From: Pseudomonadota bacterium
GTDB lineage: Bacteria > Pseudomonadota > Alphaproteobacteria > Micropepsales > Micropepsaceae
Direction: 5' to 3'
Assembly (NCBI GenBank): GCA_016201105.1
Contig: JACQDN010000069.1
Span: forward strand, 61,442 to 125,441
Length of the DNA: 64,000 bases
The notes under the pieces were generated by a model, which saw nothing but the letters and a program-made list of their open reading frames with translations, searched no databases and was not told the DNA's origin. Position 1 is the first letter of the stretch, and every line of letters begins with the position of its first letter. Below, in pieces: positions 53,705 through 62,900 of the stretch. Both the position numbers and the translations under genes were made by a program.

Positions 53705-53736
53705 CGTCATGGCCGGGCTTGTCCCGGCCATGACGG
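53705..53736. repeat. Single-hairpin palindrome, GTCATGGCCGGG family
   Basis: CGTCATGGCCGGG-CTTGTC-CCGGCCATGACGG is a near-perfect inverted repeat, the simple form of the family at 6631-6748. It could act as a terminator for the TusA gene. Confidence 0.85.
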
Positions 53737-53792
53737 AGATATCCGTTCCAATTCCCCGAGAAATCAGCTCAAAAAAGCACCCCAAAACCGCC

Positions 53793-54302
53793 ATGGCCGA
53801 CATCAATCCCGACCTGAAACCGATCCTGGAAATGTTCGCAGCCCAGCTCAAGCACCCCAACGTGTCGAGCGTGCTGAAGGACTGGAAGAGTACGATTTCC
53901 AAGGGAATCCTGCACTTCGGGCGCAAGGAGCCGCTCGACAAAGACATCGATTTCAATGTCCTGATCTACACCGATCTCAATCCGACAGCGGCCAAGAGCG
54001 GAAAACGCATCACCTTGGAACCGACGCTGGAAATCGTCGGTGTCGTTTCCAACCGCAAGCTCGCTCATGAGAAATTCCGCTACTTGCGCAACGAGATGGT
54101 GATCGTGCGCGCGAGCGGGCGCTGGGACTACTACAAGAACGAAGGTCCGCTCGATCTGAAGATGGGAAGCGAAGTGACGGTGCGGCTGTCCAACGATACC
54201 GGTCCCGCCAATCGCGCAGCCACCGCCGAAGTGCTCAAGCTAGTGGGCAAGCTTTGCTTCTCCTGGGTCGTGGTCAACAAGATGACCTCGGGAGCGAACT
54301 AG
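53793..54302 (+). CDS. Protein of unknown function
   Basis: A 169-residue soluble protein starting MADINPDLKPILEMFAAQL. It has mixed alpha/beta character with LEIVGVVSNRKLAHEKFRYLR and a C-terminal AATAEVLKLVGKLCFSWVVV. I do not recognise a domain. A longer frame from 53709 would read through the palindrome. It is convergent with the TPR-sulfotransferase gene, with a family A2 repeat between. Confidence 0.65.
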   Translation: MADINPDLKPILEMFAAQLKHPNVSSVLKDWKSTISKGILHFGRKEPLDKDIDFNVLIYTDLNPTAAKSGKRITLEPTLEIVGVVSNRKLAHEKFRYLRNEMVIVRASGRWDYYKNEGPLDLKMGSEVTVRLSNDTGPANRAATAEVLKLVGKLCFSWVVVNKMTSGAN

Positions 54303-54366
54303 ACCCCCTCGGAATTTCACGAGGACTCAGGGGCTTAGGAGCTATTCTCGGGGGTTTGCGCGGCGA

Positions 54367-54500
54367 CCACCCTCCCTCGGGAGGGTCGAAAAATTCGCAG
54401 CGCAGCGGAGAATTTTTCGGGGAGGATCAGGAAGGAGATTCCCTTTCCAAATCCTCCCCGAAATTTGCTGCGCAAATTTCGACCCTCCCAGGGGAGGGTC
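54367..54500. repeat. Family A2 palindromic repeat, copy 7
   Basis: Outer hairpins ACCACCCTCCCTCGGGAGGG and CCCTCCCAGGGGAGGGTCG, inner GAAAAATTCGCAGCGCAGCG... and GAAATTTGCTGCGCAAATTTC. It lies in the convergent gap before the sulfotransferase stop. Confidence 0.9.
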
Positions 54501-54505
54501 GTTTT

Positions 54506-56539
54506 TTACTCCGTCGGATATTTCAGGCGCTCCAGGCAGGGGCGCAGGATGTCGACCGCTTCGTCCATGTATTTGCGATAGTGACGATAGCGATAGACCG
54601 AGCTGTCGTAGAGCTTCTCGGTGACCTGCGCGTAGCTTGCGGTGCGCGCATAACGCTGGTTCTCGTGGAAGGAGAGCGATTTGGGATCGAAATCCAGCCC
54701 GATGAACTCGAACATCTTGCGTACGTTCGGTTCCTGGTTTTCCACCAGATCCTCATAGCGCACCTCAAGGAAATTCAGATCCAGCTGCTGCTTGTAGTGC
54801 TCGACCAGATCGTCGATCAGCGCGTAGTGCGTGGCCGAGGTTTTCAGGTCGAACGCCTGGTTGAAGCCGTGCGTCAGGAAGTTCGAGAAGTTGGAGGTGA
54901 GAATATCCAGCGGATGACGGCGCACATAGATGATCGGCGACTCCGGAAACACCAGGTGAATCAAGCCCAAATGCGTCTCGTTGAGCGGCATCTTGTCGGT
55001 GAAATACTTGGCGCCCTTCTCCCAGATGCCCAGTTGCCCGGCGCGTTCCAGGTAGTAATCGCGGAACTGATCGAGCACCAGCTGATTGTCGCCCATCCAC
55101 AGATCGGAAAGGCATTCCGGATACTGCAGCGGCGAGCCGAGCCAGCGCGGACCCACGCGCGCCAGATCGCTGATGAAGACAAGCTCGTCGCCGGCCGAGG
55201 CGAGCGGCGACGCGGTGACCGTCTGCTCCACCATGGTGGTGCCGGAACGCGGATAGCCGACGATGAAGATCGGCTGCGGCATGTGTTCGTTCTTGTGGGC
55301 GCGCGGCAGCAGCGTCATGCGCTGGCGGATGAAGAAGCGCTTCAGCCGCTCGACGAGATTTTTTGCGACGCGGTCGTTGTACTTGCGGCCCTGCACTTCA
55401 CGGCACAACCGCTTGCCTTCCACATAATCGGCCCAGGCTTCCTCGAAGCGGTCCATCTTGTCGTAAAGACGGCCGCGCTCCAGCAGCGCGATGGGCTGCA
55501 TGCCTTTGGACTTTCCTTCCGCCTGGCTGCGGCTGAGTTCGGCCACCGCTTCTTCGTTCTTCTTTTCGCGGCCGTAGAGAATGGCGCGGGTCAAACTGAG
55601 ATCGACGGTATCCGGCGCGACTTTTTCGGCTTCGTGCAACAGCTCCCAGGCTTGCGGAATGGCGCGGCGCGCCTCTTCCATGCGGCACCAGCCGATCCAG
55701 GCGTTGACGTTCTTGGGATCGAGTTCGGTCGCCTTGCGATACCAGGTCTCGCTTTCGTCAACCTTGCCTTGGGTTTTCAGATTGTTGGCGAGGTTGGCGG
55801 CGATGCGGGTGTTTTCGCCCGAGATCTCGATCGCCTTGCGGAAATGATATTCGCCGGCGAGCGCACGGTTGGTTTCGGTGAGGATCATGCCCATGATGCC
55901 GTGGGCTTGCGGGTTGCGCGGCGCCAGCCTCAGCGCGGTGCGCGCGTGCTGCTCGCATTCCACCCGTTCGCCGCGGGCGAACAGCATGAAAGCGAGTTCG
56001 GTGGTCGCCCAGAGCAGATTGGCATTCTTGCGCACGATGCGGCGCAAGATGTTCTCCATCTGCGGGCCGCCCTGATTTGCTTTCTTCTTGCACTGATAAA
56101 GAATGACCAGCGCTTCGAGATGATCGGGCACCTGCTGCAGCGCCTGCATGGCGCGCAGTTCGGCCAGCGTGGAATCGCCTTTCTCGAACGCCTGTTTGCC
56201 TTCGGCGACGAGCGGCGCCACGACTTTCGGATCGACGCCTTGTTGCTGCTGGCCCTGCTGGGGACCCCGGCCACGCATCTGGCCTTGGCCCTGATTGGGC
56301 CCTCCTTGCATCGCCCCCTGCATGGGGCGACCGCCCGGTCCGCGCATTGCCTGAGCTGGGCCCTGACCTTGATTGGGGCCTTGGCCCTGGCCGCGGCGCA
56401 TCATCTGCGGATTGGAAGCGGCGGCGGGCTCGAGGCCCAGCGGCGCATTGGCGGGCAGTGCAGCTTCGGCGGCGTAGTCCGCGCCAAAAGCCTGCGGTTC
56501 GGCGGGAGTGCCGCCGGAACGGCCCTGTTGCTTAGCCAT
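54506..56539 (-). CDS. TPR-containing sulfotransferase
   Basis: A 677-residue protein. Residues about 40-110 are a low-complexity Gly/Gln/Pro/Arg-rich linker (GQGQGPNQGQGP...). Residues about 115-390 contain tetratricopeptide repeats (AEYHFRKAIEIS, NAWIGWCRMEEA, ALLERGRLYDKMDRFEEAW). The C-terminal sulfotransferase domain has the PAPS 5'-phosphosulfate motif YPRSGTTMVEQ (about 425) and the 3'-phosphate motif RHPLDILTSNFSNF (about 540). It has no signal peptide, so it acts in the cytosol or at the membrane. It transfers sulfate from PAPS to an unknown acceptor. Immediate same-strand neighbour: the giant Tyr-rich repeat gene. Confidence 0.88.
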   Translation of the reverse strand: MAKQQGRSGGTPAEPQAFGADYAAEAALPANAPLGLEPAAASNPQMMRRGQGQGPNQGQGPAQAMRGPGGRPMQGAMQGGPNQGQGQMRGRGPQQGQQQQGVDPKVVAPLVAEGKQAFEKGDSTLAELRAMQALQQVPDHLEALVILYQCKKKANQGGPQMENILRRIVRKNANLLWATTELAFMLFARGERVECEQHARTALRLAPRNPQAHGIMGMILTETNRALAGEYHFRKAIEISGENTRIAANLANNLKTQGKVDESETWYRKATELDPKNVNAWIGWCRMEEARRAIPQAWELLHEAEKVAPDTVDLSLTRAILYGREKKNEEAVAELSRSQAEGKSKGMQPIALLERGRLYDKMDRFEEAWADYVEGKRLCREVQGRKYNDRVAKNLVERLKRFFIRQRMTLLPRAHKNEHMPQPIFIVGYPRSGTTMVEQTVTASPLASAGDELVFISDLARVGPRWLGSPLQYPECLSDLWMGDNQLVLDQFRDYYLERAGQLGIWEKGAKYFTDKMPLNETHLGLIHLVFPESPIIYVRRHPLDILTSNFSNFLTHGFNQAFDLKTSATHYALIDDLVEHYKQQLDLNFLEVRYEDLVENQEPNVRKMFEFIGLDFDPKSLSFHENQRYARTASYAQVTEKLYDSSVYRYRHYRKYMDEAVDILRPCLERLKYPTE

Positions 56540-56642
56540 TGTTTTGGTTCCTGATTTTGGAAACTGAGGAGGGGAGTACCGTATAGAAGGGAGCCCATCC
56601 CTTCAACGCGGGCGGACCAATAGCAAGAGGCGCTGCTTATGA

Positions 56643-56902
56643 CCACCCTCCCTTGGGAGGGTCGAATTTTCGGCGAACGAAGTGAGCTGAAAATTCGGGG
56701 AGGATCAGGACGACCTAGCTTTCCACATCCTCCCCGAAATTCGCTTCGCAAATTTCGACCCTCCCAAGGGAGGGTGGCATCATATTCCACATCCTCCCCG
56801 AAATTCGCTTCGCAAATTTCGACCCTCCCAAGGGAGGGTCGCATCAATTTCCACATCCGCCCCGAAGCGCTTCGCGCTTCGACCCTCCCGAGGGAGGGTG
56901 GT
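56643..56902. repeat. Family A2 repeat with tandemly multiplied right half
   Basis: One left half-module (CCACCCTCCCTTGGGAGGG then GAATTTTCGGCGAACGAAGTG) is followed by three consecutive right half-modules of about 60 bp (56723-56777, 56786-56840, 56849-56902). Each contains CACATCC, CCCCGAA, an A/T or GC hairpin, and CGACCCTCCC-AAGGGAGGGT. Confidence 0.9.
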
Positions 56903-56949
56903 TTTAAAACGCGAGCGGCGGGCCAAGATTTCAATCTTGGGCCCGCCGC
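56901..56949 (-). terminator. Nested hairpin terminator after the giant repeat gene
   Basis: On the minus strand GCGGCGGGCCCAAGATT pairs with AATCTTGGCCCGCCGC over 16 bp with a 2-base loop, followed by TCGCGTTTTAAAAC. It starts 24 bp after the stop of the giant gene and should end its transcript before the sulfotransferase gene. Confidence 0.65.
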
Positions 56950-56972
56950 CGACGCATTCGATATCTACCAAC

Positions 56973-59900
56973 TTAGAACACGTTCTGACCGCCGTTGAGG
57001 CTGAAGAACGAGTAGTTGGAGATGAAGTTGAAGAAGAACGAGTTGTCGCCGTAGACGTCGATGCCTTGCGTGTAGTTGGCGGTCGCCAAGAACTCGTCGC
57101 CCACCACGCCATAGTTGTTGAAGGTGAACGTGTTCCCCGTGATCTTGTCGTACTGGAAGTTATGCGTCTGATCTGTGTCGCTGTACTGATAGACGCCGAT
57201 GCCGACGTAATTGAACGTCAGGGTGTTGTTGTAGATGTAGTTGAGGCTGGTGTCGAAGCCGCCGCCATAGTTGGCATCGGAGATGTTGATGCCGGCGAAG
57301 CCTGTCGGGTTACCGGTAGCCTCGACGTCGTTGCCATTCCACAGCGAGAACGTTTTCGTGTGGCCGCCATAGACATAGTTGTTGTGCGAGATGCCGCCGA
57401 CATAGCCGTCCTGCACGGTATTGAGCAGGAACTCCGTGCTGAAACTGACGTCGCCGAACAGGTTGCCGCTGGTGGACTGGATGCCATAACGGCTTGAATC
57501 GTCGGTGGAGTTCTTGCTGATCACGGTGGCGACATACGAGTCGGCGCTGCCGCCGTTGTTGTTGAGCGCCACCAGGATGCCGTCATAGCCGGAATCCGCC
57601 ACGGTGTTGCCGGTGACCAGCATCTCGAACGGATGAGTGTTGCCGGCGCCGTCGATGTAGCTGCTGTTGTTGATGAGATGGACTTCGATGCCGTGATAGC
57701 CGGTGTAGTCGACCTTGTTGTTCTTCACGGTGACGGCGACAGGCCCGTAGCGGAAGTCGTTGTAGAGGGCTGAACCGTGGCTGACGGCAAGTTGGACGTT
57801 TATGCCGCGATCGCCCGAATTGTAGACCGTGTTGCCGATGACATCGGTGTGGTCGTATCCGTAACTGACATAGTTGTCATACACGGAGATGTTGATGCCG
57901 CTATTGCCGGAATAGTCCACGGTGTTGTTGAGGATGTTCTGATCGGTGTACGCGTAGGTGACCTTGTAGTTGACGGCATACACGTCGATGCCGCTGCCAT
58001 TGTAGTTGTCGCTCCACGTTCCCTTCCCGATCTTCACATACTGCTCGGTGCTGTACTCGTAGGAGAAGCGGGCGGTGACGGAGATGCCGTCGCCGTTCTT
58101 GCTGTAGTTGCCGGTGTCGCCCTTGCTGACGACGCGCTGTCCGGCGTAGCTGAGGTCGTTCGATTCCATGTAGACCGAGAAGTTCGTGAAGTAGTTGTGC
58201 GAGAAATCGTTCTTGAACGAGTAGACGTACTGGTAACTGTCGTACACGAGGTCGTTGTGCATGCCGATATACAGACCGTTGCCGTAGGAGTTGTAGGTAA
58301 ACGTGCTGTGCAGCACGCCGCCATACTGGAAGGTGGCGATATCGTCGAAGGCCCTCATGTTGACGTAGGCGCCGGTCTCGTAGTTGTGGTCGAAGTGGCT
58401 GCGGAACGAGATGAACGACTGCACCGCGTAGCCGTTGAACGCCGTGCTTTGGTACATGTGGACGCCGTCGGCACCGCCGTTGAAGGGACCGTAGCCGTAG
58501 TTGTGGCTGAAGTCGCTGTAGTAGGCGGCGAAGCCCTGCTTGGTGACGCCATTGGCGACGCCGTACTGCTTCATCCGCGCGCCGTCATAGAAGTTGTAGT
58601 CGAACTGGCTGTGCGAGGCGTATAGTGACTGGTACTGGCCGGTGTTGTCGCTGCCCTTCTGATACATATTCACGCCGAAGCCGTAGTTGTCGTTGTTGTT
58701 GAACTCGCTGTAGTAGGCCTTGAACGACTGATAGGCCTGGCCGGCGTCGTAGACAGTTTGATTCATGCGCACGCCGTCGTCATAAGCGCCGTTGAAGGTG
58801 CCGTGCGACGAATAGAAGTCCTGCCGGACCAGCGCGGGCGCATCGACGAACTGGTTCATCCGCACGTTGGATTCGCCGTTGTAGTCGACATGGACGTAGA
58901 CGACACTGAGCGACTGCTTGTCGGAGAAGACATCGCCGTAGGTGGTCTGCAGCATCTCGATGCCGTCGCCGCTGTTGTTGGAAATACTGCCGTACAAGGA
59001 GCCGACGCCGTACTTGACGATTCCATACTGCAGCGTCGAGCCGTTCTTGTAACCGTCCTGGGTCATCTCGATGCCGTCGCCGCCGTTGTTGTTGATCTCA
59101 ACGCCGTCCGCGACGAACACCTGGGCGGCGGTGCCGACAAAGGCGGTGTTCTGGTACATTTCGGCGCCGCCATCGTAGTTACCGATGCCATTGTTGCTGA
59201 TGGTGATGCCGCCGGTCCCGTAGAACACTTGATACACGGAGCCGGAAGCGAAGCCTTTCTGAACCATCGACAGGCCGTAGTTGCCGTTTCCGCTCATGCT
59301 GACGTTGTAAGCGGTGAACTTCTGGTACTGCGAGGTGTTGCCGTAGCTGTACTGGTACAGGTCGACGCCGTAGCCGCCGTTGTTATCGAACGTGGTGTTC
59401 CCGGCATAGACCACTTGTCCGACGTCAACGCTGCCGCCGCCTTTGACCTTCTGGTACATGTTGAGGCCGTCGAGGGTATTGCCGTCGAAGCTGCTGTGCT
59501 TGACATAGAACGACTGGTAGACCACCGGCGCTGGATCGGAAATCTCGGTCATGTGGACGCCGTAGCCGCCGTTGTAGTCGACATGCGCGTAGTAGCCGGC
59601 GAACTGCTGGGAATCGACGATGGTGCCTGACGTCGAGTGCTGATACATCTGCACGCCGTCGCCGCTGTTGTTGTCGATGGTCGTGTAGTAGGCCGCCAGG
59701 AACTGAACGGTCTTGCCGTTCTTGAATCCGTCCTGGTTCATATTGACGCCGTCGCCGTCGTTGCCGCTGACGCTGCTGTAGTCGTAGAACCCCGCCGCCT
59801 GTCTGGCGACGTAGAAGTATGTGGCGTTCTCATTCATCGCCACGCCGGTGTCGTAGTTGTTGTCGATGGCGGTATTGGTCGCGATGAGCGTCTGATAAGC

Positions 59901-62900
59901 GTAGTGCGTACCGTCATAAGCGCGCTGATCCATCGCCGCGCCGACGCCGTCGTTGTAGGTGATGCTGTCGTGGTAGGCCACCAGCGTCTGCAACTGATTG
60001 TAGTTGCCGGTACCGTACTGGAACATCTGCACGCCATCGCCGTCATTGTGGTCGATGTTGACGTAGTAGGTCAGCGCCACCTGGTAGAGATCGGTGCTGC
60101 CTGAAGTGGCGTGCTGATACATGTTCAGCCCGTCATTGCCGTTGTGGCTGATCGAGCCGTGGTTGAGATAGAACTCCTGGTACACAAACGGCGCCGGATC
60201 GGATTTCTCCGTCATCTTCACGCCGTAGCCGCCGTTATAGTCGACATAGGTGTACGCGCCCACGAACTGCTGCGTGTCGACGAGATACCCCGACGTAGAG
60301 TGCTGATACATCTGCACGCCGTCGCCGGTGTTGTTTGAGATGGTGGTGTAGTAGGCCGGTAGGAACTGGACCGTCTTGCCGTTCCCCGACCCGACCTGGT
60401 TCATGTTGACACCGTCGCCGCCATTGTAGCTGACGTCGCTGTAGTAGAACCCTGCCGCCTGTCTGGCGACGTAGAAGCTCGTCGCGTGTTGGTACTGCGC
60501 AACGCCGGTACTGCTGTTGTAGTCGATGTCGGTATGCGTCGCAGCGAGCGTCTGATAGGCGTAGTGCGTGCCGCTGTAGGCGCGCTGATCCATCGTCACG
60601 CCGTAGCCGCTATTGTGGTTGATGTTGGCGTAGCCGGCCACAAACACCTGGTACTGGTTAAAGTTGCCGGTACCATATTGATACATCTCAACGCCGTTGC
60701 CGCCGTTGTAGTTGATATCGGAATAGTAGACGAACGCCTCCTGGAAAATGTCGGTGCTACCCAGAGCGACGTTCTGATGCATCAGCAGGCCGCCGTCATT
60801 GTTGTAACTCACGGAGCCGCCGAACACGGTGAAGCCTTGGCTGACTTTGGCGGCCGGATCCGAGTCCTGGTACATCCGCACGCCGTACTCGCCGTTATAG
60901 TTGACGGTGACGAAGAGCCCTGCGAACGACTGGATGTCGGACGTCACATCGAAGGTGCCGTACTGCACCATCTCGACGCCGTCGCCGCCATTGTTCGAGA
61001 TGCTGGTGAAATAGGCGCCGGCACTCTGGTTGAGAAGGGTGTCCTTGTACCCGGTTTGGTACATCTCAACGCCGTCGCTGTAATTGTTGTCGATGGAACT
61101 GCCATCGATTCCAAACGATTGATACGCCTTGCCGGAATAGGAGGCGATCTGGTTCATCGCCACGCCATAACCTTCTCCGATGACATTGCCTTCGTTGTCG
61201 TTGATGGTATCGAAGATGCCGGAGAACGTCTGATACTGCTTGGTGCTGCCGGCGGTGTTGTACTGGTACATATCCACGCCGTCATAGCCGTTATAGCTGA
61301 AGCTGGTGCTGAACGTGAAGGCGGTCTGATAAACGTAGGCGGCGCCGGGAGCGTACTGGGTCATGCTCAGGCCGTCGCCATAGTTGCCGTTGAAGCTGCC
61401 GTACTTCGAGTAGAAGTACTGCGCCACCTTCAGCGACGGATCGGAATCCTGGTACATCCGCACGCCGGATTCGCCGTTGTAGTTGTCGGTCAAGTGCTTC
61501 GACTTCAGCGACTGGATGTCTGAAGCCAGATCCTTGTTGCCGTACTGCACCATCTCGACGCCGTCGCCGGAGTTATGCGAGATGCTGGTGGTGTAGATGA
61601 ACGCCTGCTGCAGCAGATCGACGTTCTTGTACCCGTTCTGGTACATCTCCACGCCGTCGCCGCCATTGTAGTCGATCGTCAACTTGTCCGCGGCGAAGGT
61701 CTGATAGGCGTAGTTGTCGTAGCTGGCTTTTTGATACATCTCCACGCCGCCGGATTCGTTGTGGCTGATTGAGCCGACGGTGAGATCGAACGTCTGATAG
61801 GCCTTTGTCGCGTCATAGGCGCGCTGATCCATCGATACGCCGTAGTTCTCATTGTAGTCGATCGTATCTTTGGTGCCGAAGAACGTCTGGTACTGATGAT
61901 AGCTGCCGACGGTGGTGTTGTACTGATACATCTGCACGCCGTAGCCGCCGTTGTGGCTGAAGCTGGTGGAGAACGCATCGGCAATCTGCAGCACGTAGGG
62001 GGCGCCCGGCGCGTACTGCTTCATTTGCAGGCCGTCGTCGGCGTTGTAGTCGAAGGTGCTGTTCTTCGCGTAGAAGTACTGGCCTACCAGGAACGCCGGA
62101 TCGGAATCCTGGTACAACCGCACGCCGTATTCGCCGTTGTTGTTGACGGTGACGCTGAGCCCTGTGAACGACTGGACATCGGACGTCACATCGAAGGTGC
62201 CGTATTGCACCATCTCCACGCCGTCGCCGCCGTTGTTAGAGATGCTGGTGTCAGAGGCGAACGCGCTCTGCAGGAGATCGGTGTTCTTGTACCCGGTCTG
62301 GTACATCTCCACGCCATCGCTGTAGTTGTTGTCGATGGAGCTGGTGCCGAACAGCGTAAACGTCTGGTACGCCTTGCCGGAGTAGGAGGCGATCTGGTTC
62401 ATCGCCACGCCGTAGCCTTCGCCGACGACATTGCCCTCGTTGTCGTTGATCGTATCGTTGAGACCGAAGAACGTCTGATACTGCTTGGTGCTGCCGGCCG
62501 TGTTGTACTGATACATGTCCACGCCGTCATAGCCGTTGTAGCTGATGCTGGTGTGGAGCGCGAAGGCAGTCTGATAAACGTAGGCGGCGCCGGGAGCGTA
62601 CTGGGTCATGCTCAGGCCGTCGCCATAGTTGCCGTTGAAGCTGCCGTACTTCGAATAGAAGTACTGCGCCACTTTCAGCGACGGATCGGAATCCTGGTAC
62701 ATCCGCACGCCGGATTCGCCGTTGTAGTTTACGTCGACAAAGATCCCTGCGAACGACTGGACATCGGACGTCACATCGAAGGTGCCGTACTGCACCATCT
62801 CCACGCCGTCGCCGCCGTTGTTAGAGATGCTGGTGTCAGAGGCGAACGCGCTCTGGCGGAGAAGAGTGTTCTTGTACCCGGTCTGGTACATCTCCACGCC

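Larger units (their letters stand above)
56540..56972. other. Intergenic region after the giant gene: tandem repeats and terminator
   Basis: No gene is present. The region holds, from left to right, the upstream leader of the sulfotransferase, a block of family A2 half-modules (56643-56902) and a nested hairpin (56915-56949). Confidence 0.8.

Noticed and set aside
54254..56554. 766-codon plus-strand frame opposite the TPR-sulfotransferase
   Set aside because: The minus strand encodes complete TPR and PAPS motifs; the plus frame is a compositional shadow and reads through a palindromic repeat.
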